Source: Xestospongia bergquistia
Lineage: Eukaryota; Porifera; Demospongiae; Haplosclerida; Petrosiidae
DNA length: 64,000 bases
Assembly: GCA_963965975.1 (NCBI GenBank)
Contig: OZ014422.1
Coordinates: 3,681,155-3,745,154, forward strand
Direction of reading: 5' to 3'
Part shown: piece by piece, positions 21,870 through 35,835 of the stretch
Numbering within the stretch: position 1 is the first letter of the stretch
How the letters are laid out: every line of letters starts with the position of its first letter
The notes under the pieces: generated by a model
Database searches by the model: none
Told to the model about the DNA's origin: nothing
What the model saw: the letters and a program-made list of their open reading frames with translations, nothing else
Program-made: the position numbers and the translations under genes

Positions 21870-24800
21870 ACAACACACAACCATTACAACATTATTATCA
21901 TTACACTACAGAACAAGTATAAAATGAAAAATAGCTATTACAACAGAGCACCAATAACAATTATTACTTGTAATTCTAGTGTACAATAAACATTAACTTT
22001 CGAACCCTCCAGGCTAATACAAACCATGAATGAAAACTTACCAAAAGCCCTGATGCTAATGAACAGGACATGAAAAATTCTAGATCCCATACTGAAGTAA
22101 ATTTTTAGATGCCAGTAAAAAATACTGAAGTAAAATTCTACATGCCAGTAAATTTTTAGATGCCAGTAATAAAGTAATTCTAGTAATAAAGTAATTCTCA
22201 TCTTTCTGGATAATAACGAAAGCTTTAAACAAATTTTTGGCTAAAGACATTAACTCAAAGTATAAAATGAATTGGTAGATTTACAGCTCTTTATCTGCAT
22301 GGAAAACAATAGTAATACTTGACGTTTGTCATCTGGTACATCAGATCATCACTACCAGTGATCATTAAACCTGTCCATCCTATTAAATAGTTCATTCAGT
22401 AGAAAATTCTACTATTTAATAAGTCAACTTACAGTAGTCATAAGATAATGTAGATTAGATCATAAACCTATTAGAGTGACAAAAGTGATTGTACTTATAA
22501 CATAGCATAAGTATTATGATACAGCTGTCATGATTCCCAGCACTCAACTAGAACATGTTGCAACTAGACAATAAAAACAACTAGAGAATAAAAATAGGCA
22601 GTTTGATTTTCAATCTACATAGAGTAGCTATTAGAGAACTTCACTACATCATCTCCAGTCTAGTCATATATAGTATATCATAGGACTATGCTAGATCTAG
22701 ATCATCACATGTTGATGTAGAATAAATTACTATTATAATAGAAGAGAACAAACAGTAAAAACATTATTTAATATAAGTGTTTCTATTAACTTACTAGAAG
22801 TAGGACAATCATCTCCAATCCTAAAAGAAAGTATCATTTAAATTATTAGGTTTATAACTCTCAATTAGTTGATCATCTCCAGTAGAAAACAGTCCTACTA
22901 TAAAATGAAAAATACTTATTATAACAGAGCAATAATAATTATTATAAATTGACAAGAGTCTGTTGTATATTAAAATTACTTAGTTCATAGACATTCAGGC
23001 TGAACCAACCATGAATGAAAACGTACCAAAAGCCCTGATGCCAATGAACAGGACACAAAACATTCTAGATCCCATACTGAAGTAAATTTTTAGATGCCAG
23101 TAAAAAATACTGAAGTAAAATTCTACATGCCTTACTGTAGTAAATATTTAGATGCCAGTAAAAATACTGTAGTAAACTTTTAGATGCCAGTAATAAAGTA
23201 ATTCTAGTAATAAAGTAATTCTCATCTTTCTGGATAATAACGAAAGCTTTAAACAAATTCTTTGGCTAAAGACATTAACTCAAAGGATAAGATGAATTGG
23301 TAGATTTACAGCTCTTTATCCACATGGAAAACAATAGTAATACTTGACGTTTGTCATCTGGTACATCAGATCATCACTACCAGTGATCATTAAACCTGTC
23401 CATCCTATTAAATAGTTCATTCAGTAGAAAATTCTACTATTTAATAAGTCAACTTACAGTAGTCATAAGATAATGTAGATTAGATCATAAACCTATTAGA
23501 GTGACAAAAGTGATTGTACTTATAACATAGTATAAGTATTATGATACAGCTGTCATGATTCCCAGCACTCAACTAGAACATGTTGCAACTAGAGAATAAA
23601 AATGGGCAGTTTGATTTTCAATCTTACATAGAGTAGCTATTAGAGAACTTCACTACATCATCTCCAGTCTAGTCATATATAGTATATCATAGGACTATGC
23701 TAGATCTAGATCATCACATGTTGATGTAGAATAAATTACTATTATAATAGAAGAGAACAAACAGTAAAAACATTATTTAATATAAGCGTTTCTATTAACT
23801 TACTAGAAGTAGGACAATCATCTCCAATAGACCAGTCAGTAAACAGACGTATTCTACTCTTATCCTAAAAGAAAGTATCATTTAAATTATTGAGTTTATA
23901 ACTCTCAATTAGTTGATCATCTCCAGTAGAAAACAGTCCTACTATAAAATGAAAAATACTTATTATAACAGAGCAATAATAATTATTATAAATTGACAAG
24001 AGTCTGTTATATATTAAATTACTTAATAATTCTAGTGTAAAAAGTCCATGTCACTTATTAGGGATAAAGATAAAAAGAGCCTAGACTTCACAAACACCAG
24101 TTAATAAAATGTAACCCTTCCAGACCACCACAAACCTAACCTTCAAAACCAAGCCAGATACCAGTAATACAATGACAATGAGATGTCAGCATTAATTTAC
24201 AAAAAATTATAAAGAAAGTTAAATAATTCAGCCTTATACAGCACACATAAGGGGTAAATATGCAACACACTCAATGGTTAACAATTACGAAACAGAAGGG
24301 GTTAAATTATTCAGGATTATAAAGCACACATAAAGGGATAAATATGCAACACACTCAATGGTTAACAATTACGAAACAGAAGGGGTTAAATTATTCAGAA
24401 TTATAAAGCACACATAAAGGGATAAACATGCAACACAATGGTAACAATTATGAAATGGAGGGTTAAATAATTCAAGATTATATGACACACAAAAGGGGTT
24501 AATACACAACACACTCAATGGGCAACAATTAAAAACAGAAGGGGTTAAATTATTCAGGATTATATGACGCACACGAGGGATTAAATAATTCAGGATTACA
24601 CAACACAAAGGGACTTAATATGCCAGACATAAGTTATAGAACATTATGACACAGTAACAGACACACACAAAGGGACTAAAATAAATATGGAAGGTCTAAC
24701 GTCAGGTTTAATATCAAGAGAAAGGGTCACCATTATACATCAATAACACCTAGAAGGTTATACAGGGAGAGTTTATATATAGATACACAAAAGACAAAGA

Positions 24801-25700
24801 TGAATGAGATATGAGGTACCTCAAGACAAGGAAGAGGATAAAATATTAGAAAGTATTGACAAAATAACATACAAACAGTTCTTCCATGTCCAAATCCACC
24901 TATTAATACCCCAGACTCATCAACCACCCTATAATCACATTATGATGTCCATATACACAACCCACAAACTGATCCCTGACCATACTCAGCACACAAAGAC
25001 TGTCAACCTCAAGAACCAAGATAAAGAGCCACAACCAGCAATGTTGAATATTTTTCCAGACCCATGAACAATTATTGATGTCCACACAGTGTTAGTAGTA
25101 GATAAACCAATTAAAGGAGACCAAAACAGTTTATAATTATACTATATATAGTGTATCTATTCATATACAACCATTATCACCATCACCACCATCTCCATCA
25201 TCATCTCAAATCATCGTCTCCATCGTCATCTCATTCATCATCTCCACCATCTCAGTACACTCAACTTGAACATCACTACAGAATGAAAAGTTTAACAAAA
25301 TGTATATAAAGATCAATCTTACATAGAGTGATTATTAGAGAACATCACTGCATCACCTCCAGTCCAGTCTAGTCATGCATAGAGTTAATGATACGTCTAT
25401 ATAATAGACTAAAGTCCATCTAAAAATTATTAAAATACATGTTCAGTAAAGAAATTTCCATATTATTATAACAGATAACTTACATTAGTCATCAGTTAAT
25501 GTACATAAGATCATCAGTACCAGTGACATTAACCTTTCTATCCTATTATAGAACATTGAGGTTCATTTAGTAGACATTCTACTATTTAATAATTCAACTT
25601 ACAGTAGGTATATTAACAATTGTTATCAGATCATCTCTTTTTAGTTTCTTGATAGGTCTACTAAATGTAACAGAATTTGTTTTGTTCTAACATTATTCTT
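21870..25700. repeat. Array unit 2 with an extra part A
   Basis: Starts with one part A (about 21870-22980), followed by a second part A (about 22990-24000) and part B (24000-25700). The extra sub-unit of about 1.05 kb explains the 3.87-kb spacing to unit 1. Its trinucleotide tract at 25165-25255 is shorter than in unit 1. Confidence 0.75.
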
Positions 25701-28700
25701 ACTATACAACTCACAACCATTACAACATTATATCATTACACTACAGAACAAGTATAAAATGAAAAATAGCTATTACAACAGAGCACCAATAACAATTACT
25801 ACTTGTAATTCTAGTGTACAATAAACATTAACTTTCGAACCCTCCAGGCTGATACAAACCATGAATGAAAACTTACCAAAAGCCCTGATGCTAATGAACA
25901 GGACATGAAAAATTCTAGATCCCATACTGAAGTAAATTTTTAGATGCCAGTAAAAAATACTGAAGTAAAATTCTACATGCCAGTAAATTTTTAGATGCCA
26001 GTAATAAAGTAATTCTAGTAATAAAGTAATTCTCATCTTTCTGGATAATAACGAAAGCTTTAAACAAATTCTTTGGCTAAAGACATTAACTCAAAGGATA
26101 AGATGAATTGGTAGATTTACAGCTCTTTATCCACATGGAAAACAATAGTAATACTTGACGTTTGTCATCTGGTACATCAGATCATCACTACCAGTGATCA
26201 TTAAACCTGTCCATCCTATTAAATAGTTCATTCAGTAGAAAATTCTACTATTTAATAAGTCAACTTACAGTAGTCATAAGATAATGTAGATTAGATCATA
26301 AACCTATTAGAGTGACAAAAGTGATTGTACTTATAACATAGTATAAGTATTATGATACAGCTGTCATGATTCCCAGCACTCAACTAGAACATGTTGCAAC
26401 TAGACAATAAAAACAACTAGAGAATAAAAATAGGCAGTTTGATTTTCAATCTTACATAGAGTAGCTATTAGAGAACTTCACTACATCATCTCCAGTCTAG
26501 TCATATATAGTATATCATAGGACTATGCTAGATGTAGATCATCACATGTTGATGTAGAATAAATTACTATTATAATAGAAGAGAACAAACAGTAAAAACA
26601 TTATTTAATATAAGTGTTTCTATTAACTTACTAGAAGTAGGACAATCATCTCCAATAGACCAGTCAGTAAACAGACGTATTCTACTCTTATCCTAAAAGA
26701 AGGTATCATTTAAATTATTGAGTTTATAACTCTCAATTAGTTGATCATCTCCATTAGAAAACAGTCCTACTATAAAATGAAAAATACTTATTATAACAGA
26801 GCAATAATAATTATTATAAATTGACAAGAGTCTGTTGTATATTAAATTACTTAATAATTCTAGTGTAATGGGCAGTTTGATTTTCAATCTTACATAGAGT
26901 AGCTATTAGAGAACTTCACTACATCATCTCCAGTCTAGTCATATATAGTATATCATAGGACTATACTAGATCTAGATCATCACATGTTGATGTAGAATAA
27001 ATTACTATTATAATAGAAGAGAACAAACAGTAAAAACATTATTTAATATAAGTGTTTCTATTAACTTACTAGAAGTAGGACAATCATCTCCAATAGACCA
27101 GTCAGTAAACAGACGTATTCTACTCTTATCCTAAAAGAAAGTATCATTTAAATTATTGAGTTTATAACTCTCAATTAGTTGATCATCTCCAGTAGAAAAC
27201 AGTCCTACTATAAAATGAAAAATACTTATTATAACAGAGCAATAATAATTATTATAAATTGACAAGAGTCTGTTATATATTAAATTACTTAATAATTCTA
27301 GTGTAAAAAGTCCATGTCACTTATTAGGGATAAAGATAAAAAGAGCCTAGACTTCACAAACACCAGTTAATAAAATGTAACCCTTCCAGACCACCACAAA
27401 CCTAACCTTCAAAACCAAGCCAGATACCAGTAATACAATGACAATGAGATGTCAGCATTAATTTACAAAAAATTATAAAGAAAGTTAAATAATTCAGCCT
27501 TATACAGCACACATAAGGGGTAAATATGCAACACACTCAATGGTTAACAATTACGAAACAGAAGGGGTTAAATTATTCAGGATTATAAAGCACACATAAA
27601 GGGATAAATATGCAACACACTCAATGGTTAACAATTACGAAACAGAAGGGGTTAAATTATTCAGAATTATAAAGCACACATAAAGGGATAAACATGCAAC
27701 ACAATGGTAACAATTATGAAATGGAGGGTTAAATAATTCAAGATTATATGACACACAAAAGGGGTTAATACACAACACACTCAATGGGCAACAATTAAAA
27801 ACAGAAGGGGTTAAATTATTCAGGATTATATGACACACACAAGGGGTTAAATAATTCAGGATTACACAACACAAACGGACATAATATGCCAGACATAAGT
27901 TATAGAACATTATGACACAGTAACAGACACACACAAAGGGACTAAAATAAATATGGAAGGGTCTGACGTCAGGTTTAATATCAAGAGAAAGGGTCACCAT
28001 TATACACTAACAGACACACACAAAGGGATTAAAATAAATACAGAAGGTTTGACATCAGGTTTAATATCAAGAGAAAGGGTCACCGTTATACATCAATAAC
28101 ACCTAGAAGGTTATACAGGGAGAGTTTACATATAGATACACAAAAGACAAAGATGAATGAGATGTGAGGTACCTCAAGACAAGGAAGAGGATAAAATATT
28201 AGAAAGTATTGACAAAATAACATACAAACAGTTCTTCCATGTCCAAATCCACCTATTAATACCCCAGACTCATCAATCACCCTATAATCACATTATCATG
28301 TCCATATACACAACCCACAAACTGATCCCTGACCATACTCAACACACAAAGACTGTCAACCTCAAGAACCAAGATAAAGAGCCACAACCAGCAATGTTGA
28401 ATATTTTTCCAGACCCATGAACAATTATTGATGTCCACACAGTGTTAGTAGTAGATAAACCAATTAAAGGAGACCAAAACACTTTATAATTGTACTATAT
28501 ATAGTGTAACTATTCATATACAACCATTATCACCATCACCATCTCAATCATCACAATCACCATCACCACCATCTCCATCATTGTCTCCACCATCTCAGTA
28601 CACTCAACTTGAACATCACTACAGAATGAAAAGTTTAACAAAATGTATATAAAGATCAATCTTACATAGAGTGATTATTAGAGAACATCACTGCATCACC

Positions 28701-29060
28701 TCCAGTTCAGTCTAGTAACTCAGAGTTAATGATACGCCTATATAATAGACTAAAGTCAATCTATAAATTATTAAAATACATGTTTAGTAAAGAAATTTCC
28801 ATATTGTTATAACAGATAACTTACATTAGTCATCAGTTAATGTACATAAGATCATCAGTACCAGTGACATTAACCTTTCTATCCTATTATAGAACATTGA
28901 GGTTCATTTAGTAGACATTCTACTATTTAATAATTCAACTTACAGTAGGTATATTAACAATTGTTATCAGATCATCTCTTTTTAGTTTCTTGATAGGTCT
29001 ACTAAATGTAACAGAATTTGTTTTGTTCTAACATTATTCTTACTATACAACACACAACCA
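25700..29060. repeat. Array unit 3 with a 0.44-kb internal duplication
   Basis: Part A at 25700-26868 is followed by a jump back: sequence at 26432 (ggcagtttgattttcaatc) starts again at 26869. This adds about 437 bp before part B (27300-29060). Part B here has the longest minisatellite of the four. Confidence 0.75.
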
Positions 29061-31900
29061 TTACAACATTATATCATTACACTACAGAACAAGTATAAAA
29101 TGAAAAATAGCTATTACAACAGAGCACCAATAACAATTACTACTTGTAATTCTAGTGTACAATAAACATTAACTTTCGAACCCTCCAGGCTGATACAAAC
29201 CATGAATGAAAACTTACCAAAAGCCCTGATGCTAATGAACAGGACATGAAAAATTCTAGATCCCATACTGAAGTAAATTTTTAGATGCCAGTAAAAAATA
29301 CTGAAGTAAAATTCTACATGCCAGTAAATTTTTAGATGCCAGTAATAAAGTAATTCTAGTAATAAAGTAATTCTCATCTTTCTGGATAATAACGAAAGCT
29401 TTAAACAAATTCTTTGGCTAAAGACATTAACTCAAAGGATAAGATGAATTGGTAGATTTACAGCTCTTTATCCGCATGGAAAACAATAGTAATACTTGAC
29501 GTTTGTCATCTGGTACATCAGATCATCACTACCAGTGATCATTAAACCTGTCCATCCTATTAAATAGTTCATTCAGTAGAAAATTCTACTATTTAATAAG
29601 TCAACTTACAGTAGTCATAAGATAATGTAGATTAGATCATAAACCTATTAGAGTGACAAAAGTGATTGTACTTATAACATAGTATAAGTATTATGATACA
29701 GCTGTCATGATTCCCAGCACTCAACTAGAACATGTTGCAACTAGACAATAAAAACAACTAGAGAATAAAAATGGGCAGTTTGATTTTCAATCTTACATAG
29801 AGTAGTTATTAGAGAACTTCACTACATCATCTCCAGTCTAGTCATATATAGTATATCATAGGACTATGCTACATCTAGATCATCACATGTTGATGTAGAA
29901 TAAATTACTATTATAATAGAAGAGAACAAACAGTAAAAACATTATTTAATATAAGCGTTTCTATTAACTTACTAGAAGTAGGACAATCATCTCCAATAGA
30001 CCAGACAGTAAACAGACCTATTCTACTCTTATCCTAAAAGAAGGTATCATTTAAATTATTGAGTTTATAACTCTCAATTAGTTGATGGTCATCTCCAGTA
30101 GAAAACAGTCCTACTATAAAATGAAAAATACTTATTATAACAGAGCAATAATAATTATTATAAATTGACAAGAGTCTGTTGTATATTAAATTACTTAATA
30201 ATTCTAGTGTAGAACAGTCCATGTCACTTATTACAGATAAAGAGAAGAGCCTAGACTTCACAAACACCAGTTAATAAAATGTAACCCTTCCAGACCACCA
30301 CAAACCTAACCTTCAAAACCAAGCCAGATATCAGTAATACAATGACAATGAGATGTCAGCATTAATTTACAAAAAATTATAAAGAAAGTTAAAAAATTCA
30401 GCCTTATACAGCACACATAAGGGGTAAATATGCAACACACTCGATGGTTAACAATTACGAAACAGAAGGGGTTAAATTATTTAGGATTATAAAGCACACA
30501 TAAAGGAATAAATATGCAACACAATGGTAACAATTATGAAATGGAGGGTTAAATAATTCAAGATTGTACGACACACACAAGGGGTTAATACACAACACAC
30601 TCAATGGGCAACAATTAAAAACAGAAGGGGTTAAATTATTCAGGATTATATGACGCACACAAGGGGTTAAATAATTCAGGATTACACAACACAAAGGGAT
30701 TTAATATGCCAGACATATGTTATAGAACATTATGACACAGTAACAGACACACACAAAGGGACTAAAATAAATATGGAAGGGTCTAACGTCAGGTTTAATA
30801 TCAAGAGAAAGGGTCACCATTATACACTAACAGACACACACAAAGGGATTAAAATAAATATGGAAGGTCTGATGTCAGGTTTAATATCAAGAGAAACGGT
30901 CACCGTAATACATCAATAACACCTAGAAGGTTATACAGGGAGAGTTTATATATAGATACACAAAAGACAAAGATGAATGAGATGTGAGGTACCTCAAGAC
31001 AAGGAAGAGGATACAATATTAGAAAGTATTGACAAAATAACATACAAACAGTTCTTCCATGTCCAAATCCACCTATTAATACCCCAGACTCATCAACCAC
31101 CCTATAATCACATTATGTTGTCCATATACACAACCCACAAACTGATCCCTGACCATACTCAACACACAAAGACTGTCAACCTCAAGAACCAAGATAAAGA
31201 GCCACAACCAGCAATGTTGAATATTTTTCCAGACCCATGAACAATTATTGATGTCCACACAGTGTTAGTAGTAGATAAACCAATTAAAGGAGACCAAAAC
31301 ACTTTATAATTGTACTATATATAGTGTAACTATTCATATACAACCATTATCACCATCACCACCATCTCCATCATCATCTCCATCATCATCTCAATCATCG
31401 TCTCCATCGTCATCTCATTCATCATCTCCACCATCTCAGTACACTCAACTTGAACATCACTACAGAATGAAAAGTTTAACAAAATGTATATAAAGATCAA
31501 TCTTACATAGAGTGATTATTAGAGAACATCACTGCATCACCTCCAGTCCAGTCTAGTAACTCATAGAGTTAATGATACGCCTATATAATAGACTAAAGTC
31601 CATCTAAAAATTATTAAAATACATGTTTAGTAAAGAAATCTCCATATTTTATAACAGATAACTTACATTAGTCATCAGTTAATGTACATAAGATCATCAG
31701 TACCAGTGACATTAACCTTTCTATCCTATTATAGAACATTGAGGTTCATTTAGTAGACATTCTACTATTTAATAATTCAACTTACAGTAGGTATATTAAC
31801 AATTGTTATCAGATCATCTCTTTTTAGTTTCTTGATAGATCTACTAAATGTAACAGAATTTGTTTTGTTCTAACATTATTCTTACTATACAACTCACAAC
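29060..31900. repeat. Array unit 4 (basic form)
   Basis: Part A (29060-30200) and part B (30200-31900) without extra sub-units. Its 2.8-kb length defines the basic period. The open frame lies at 30977-31240 and the trinucleotide tract at 31344-31440. Confidence 0.75.
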
Positions 31901-33450
31901 CATTACAACATTATATCATTACACTACAGAACAAGTATAAAATGAAAAAGAGCTATTACAACAGAGCACCAATAACAATTATTACTTCTAATTCTAGTGT
32001 ACAATAAACACTTACTGTTGAACCCTCCAGGCTGATACAAACCATGAATGAAAACTTACCAAAAGCCCTGATGCCAATGAACAGGACACAAAAAATTCTA
32101 CATGCTATATGATCCCAGTACAAAATACTGAAGTAATTTTCTAGGTCAGTAAAAAATACTGTAGTAAATTTTTAGATGCTAGTAATAAAGTAATTCTGAT
32201 CTTTCTGGATAATAACGAAAGCTTAAAACAAATTCTTTGGCTAAAGACATTAACTCAAAGGATAAGATGAATTGGTAGATTTACAGCTCTTTATCCACAT
32301 GGAAAACAATAGTAATACTTGACGTTTGTCATCTGGTACATCAAATTCTTTAGTAGAAAATTGTACTACTTAATAAGTCAACTTACAGTAGTAATAAGTT
32401 ATGTAGATTAGATCATACACCTATTAGAGTGACAAAAAGGTCAGTAGTATCGTACTTATAACATAGTATAAGTATTATGATACAGCTGTCATGATTCCCA
32501 GCACTCAACTAGAACATGTTGCAACTAGACAATAAAAACAACTAGAGAATAAAAATGGGCAGTTTGATTTTCAATCTTACATAGAGTATTAGAGTAGGTA
32601 TATTAACAATTGTTATCAGATCATCTCTTTTTAGTTTATTGATAGACCTACTAAATGTAACAGAATTTGTTTTGTTCTAACATTATTCATACTATACAAC
32701 TCACAACCATTACAACATTATATCATTACACTACAGAAAAGGAATAGTTAGTAAATTAGTAATTTAATAATAGATATGACTTATATAGTATATCATAGGA
32801 CTACACTAAATCTAGATCATATGTTGATGTAGAAGAAATTACTATTATAATAGAAGAGAACAAACAGTAAAAACATTATTTAATATAAGTGTTTCTATTA
32901 ACTTACTAGAAGTATGATAATCATCTCCAATAGACCAGTCAGTTAACAGACCTATTCTACTCTTATCCTAAAAGAAGGTATCATTTAAATTGTTGAGTTT
33001 ATAACTCTCAATTAGTTGATGGTCATCTCCAGTAGAAAACAGTCCTACAATAAAATGAAAATACTTATTATAACAGAGCAATAATAATTATTATAAATTG
33101 ACAAGAGTCTGTTGTACATTGAAATTATTTAGTTGTTAGGGATAAAGAGAAGAGTTTATATTTCATAGACATCTGCTATAAAACCTAACATTTCAAACCC
33201 TCCAGGCTGATACAAACCATGAATGAAAACTTACCAAAAGCCCTGATGCCAATGAACAGGACACAATCACATCATCTCTTATTAGTTTACACTAAATCTA
33301 GATCATATGTTGATGTAGAAGAAATTACTATTATAATAGAAGAGAGTAAATAGTAAAAACAATTATTTAATAAGTGTTTCTATTAACTTACTAGAAGAAA
33401 AACACTCATCTCTAATAGATCACCAAACAAACCTATTCTATCCTAAAGGT
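31900..33450. repeat. Degenerate end of the array
   Basis: Partial and rearranged pieces of part A (for example 31920-32590, 32590-32760, 32800-33240, 33290-33440) with more differences than the inner units. This is the usual pattern at the edge of an array that is homogenised internally. Confidence 0.65.
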
Positions 33451-33515
33451 AGAACAGCTGCATGAGATGGTTGTATGAGGTTTGTATACATGTACACAGG
33501 GCTAGGTTGTATTGT

Positions 33516-33828
33516 CAAGGTTTCATTTAGAAAAATGGACAAGGGGGGCGGGCAAAATAATACTTAGAGAAAATTTAGAGGGGTGAAGGAACTGTGTGCG
33601 ACAGTGCACCCTCTAGGGGAGTCTGGAGGCATGCCCCTCCAGAAAATTTTTGTTGTGTTTAGCCTAAGGTTATCTTATGATGTATATTCCTTTTGTTGAA
33701 TTTCAGTTCTGTATTCACTACATCAAATTACCCCTTGAAAAAAAGGCTAACCTAATTTCAAAGGGGGGGGGGGCATGACTCTGGCAAGGGGAGGCAATGC
33801 CTCCCCATCCCCTCTAAATGAAACCCTG
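33516..33828. mobile_element. 313-bp MITE with inverted ends
   Basis: The ends are inverted copies (caaggtttcatttaga versus the complement of tctaaatgaaaccctg), flanked by attgt on both sides (33511-33515, 33829-33833). The interior is rich in G runs and has no coding capacity. The superfamily is not certain; a hAT-like origin with a decayed target duplication is possible. Confidence 0.65.
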
Positions 33829-33829
33829 A

Positions 33830-35670
33830 TTGTACAACATAATGTTGGGTATTAAAATATTTGTATGTATTGGGTTGTATAATTAGGACATTATGTGATA
33901 TGGGTAATTAGACATTGAAACATGTACATGTAAGGTTATACCATATTGTAAAAGAATATGCCACAGAACTAGTAACAAGATATTTGTATATGAATAGCTA
34001 TATATATGTATATGTCATAGAACTAGGTTGTAGGACATAATGTGGTACAAGTAACAAAACATTTGTGTATGAATACGTCAAAAGGTTTGCATATGTACAT
34101 TTCACAGAACTAGGTTGTATGTATCATAGGACATAATGTGGTACGAGTAACAAAACATTTGTGTATCAAAAGGTTTGTATATGTACATGTCACAGGACTA
34201 GCTTTATTACCATAAATTAAAAGAAAGGAAGTTACAAGTGTGTCTGAATATACATTGTATAGGACTTACAAAAGGTTGGGATATGTAGATGTCATACTGT
34301 GATAGGATTACCAAAAGGTGTGTGTATGTAAATGGATTAACAAAGGATAAGCCACATACATGCTATGTTGATCACAAGAGTTATAACACTTGCTTTATAT
34401 AACAAAACAATAGATAGTATAATGGTCACTGAACACAACAAGTCTTGGATCATTAGATATTGCAGTGATTTAGCTTCTATATGATATGATGCTACAATAT
34501 AAGACCAAAGTGACAAGACATAAATATCTATGATAGAAATTATTAATATGTTAATTTTTAAAGGTTACTTTTAAAGTTGGTCTCAAAAGCTTGCACAAAC
34601 TACAATTATTAATACATACAGGACTTGTAATACTCTAGTTATTTAGTCCACATGTATTACCCCAAAACATTACAATAGGGTTGTCAACATGTTCTAAAAT
34701 TGGACTATTGGACCCACAGAGTTCATGTACTTAGCAGGGAGGCTCCGCTAATAATTATATTTAACAATATGACTTCTCATTACCTACGCTGTGGTTATAA
34801 GCTACAACCAAGAAGAAAGCTAGCCTGCTATATTGAAACTGCTGGTATGAGTAAGCTTCATATTCTATCGAAGTGCTTATATATTCCAGGCTTCAAGTCT
34901 GGTTCTTAATGTGAAATACAGCTACTCCACTTGTCAGCTAGCTGCCAGGACCTTCTAACGTAAAAGCTTCATGCTTATTGTCAGCTATAGCATTCATGAA
35001 AAGTTGCTCAGTACTCAGAACCTATCTATCTGGGAGAGATTTGAACTAGCCATTTAGTTGTGTTTAGGACATAAAAATCCTCTCTACGTATACTCTGAAT
35101 ACAATCAATCAATATAACAGCTTTCTGTACAATTCTACCTCAGATCGATGCTACACTGCATAGGCCAACTAAATATTGACTTAAACTGAGGTAGAACTAA
35201 ACTTACTATAGAATAAGGCAGCCTCGACAGATCAAAGGGTATCAAGTCATAAAGTAGCTAGAAGAGGCTATAAGTATGTGAAACAACAGCAACTCTCTGG
35301 GCCAAACAAAGCTATAAAATATCTGAATTAGGCTTTCCACATATACACACGGCGTACGTTTACTCTGACCTGAATACTTTCTCTGCTTGTGTATGTGCTG
35401 GAACAAAGCGTACTTTTTGTCGTTGCCCTCGAGTTTGTCGTTGCCCTGTAGTTTTTCTGCATTAGAGATGAACGAGAATTGAAGGATAGGTACATATTAG
35501 CTTGACTGGATACAAAAGCAACGGACTGTAGACAGCAGCACGGTTGTGCTCTTCTTCTTTAAAACATATCGGTCCTGCAGTAGCACCGGTCCAATAGGCA
35601 TAGTCATTTTGCAGAAATGAGGCGGTCTACCTAATGCATAGGACTAAAAATTGCGTCACTTTAGTGGTTT
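33830..35670. other. AT-rich stretch without a recognised gene
   Basis: Several imperfect direct repeats lie at 33900-34330 (aaaggtttgtatatgtacat-like strings). A 69-codon plus frame at 34700-34909 has no recognisable domain. A short inverted pair (ttctacctcag at 35133, ctgaggtagaa at 35186) could form an 11-bp stem. I see nothing stronger. Confidence 0.4.
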
Positions 35671-35674
35671 GTCG

Positions 35675-35735
35675 AACTGAGCATGCTCAGTTTACTAAAA
35701 CTGAAAGCAGCGTGTTAAACTGAGCATGCTCAGTT
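35675..35735. promoter_or_regulatory. Twin identical 18-bp palindromes
   Basis: The perfect palindrome aactgagcatgctcagtt occurs at 35675-35692 and again, unchanged, at 35718-35735, 43 bp start to start. Two exact copies of a full dyad so close together suggest a binding site for a dimeric factor. They lie about 100 bp upstream of a candidate start codon at 35836. Function is inferred. Confidence 0.55.
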
Positions 35736-35835
35736 CATTGGGTACAATGCGTGATAAAATCATAGTAAAAATAAACTGACATTAAAACACATATTCTATC
35801 TGTCAGTACGTTGTCTATTTATTTTGTCTGTAACA

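Larger units (their letters stand above)
18900..21870. repeat. Array unit 1
   Basis: Part A at about 18900-20000 and part B at about 20000-21870. Part A holds three direct copies of an about 36-bp motif (tggcatctaaaaatttactt on the minus strand, 19205-19300). Part B holds the minisatellite at 20330-20660, the open frame 20931-21194 (87 codons, plus) and a CAT/CAC tract at 21296-21420. The minus strand shows short frames with gt/ag-like borders and repeated 'GDD' residues (for example FSTGDDHQLIESY at about 20040). I recognise no protein family. Confidence 0.75.
18900..33450. repeat. Large tandem array, basic period about 2.8 kb
   Basis: Four near-identical units plus extra partial units fill about 14.5 kb. 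A marker string at 20941 recurs at 24816, 28169 and 30986, so spacings are about 3.87, 3.35 and 2.82 kb. The shortest spacing is the basic period. The longer ones contain an additional sub-unit (about 1.05 kb near 21.9-23.0 kb; about 0.44 kb repeated at 26.87 kb plus extra minisatellite). Each unit has a roughly 1-kb part A (36-bp-type internal repeats, short splice-flanked frames) and a roughly 1.8-kb part B (minisatellite, an 87-codon plus frame, a trinucleotide tract). The array abuts the HMGCR fragment and ends in degenerate copies at 31.9-33.4 kb. Confidence 0.9.

Noticed and set aside
27635-28000. 121-residue minus frame with repeated LNNLTPSV words
   Set aside because: It runs through the minisatellite of array unit 3 and merely translates the repeat.
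18900-33450. The array as a CRISPR or rDNA cluster
   Set aside because: Units are kilobases long with no short regular repeat-spacer pattern and no rRNA-like conserved sequence.
34700-34909. 69-codon plus frame
   Set aside because: No domain, no splice context, and a length expected by chance in this composition.
35133-35196. Possible let-7-like hairpin (gaggtag near 35188)
   Set aside because: The stem is only 11 bp, the loop is large and unpaired, and the match to the seed is short enough to be chance.
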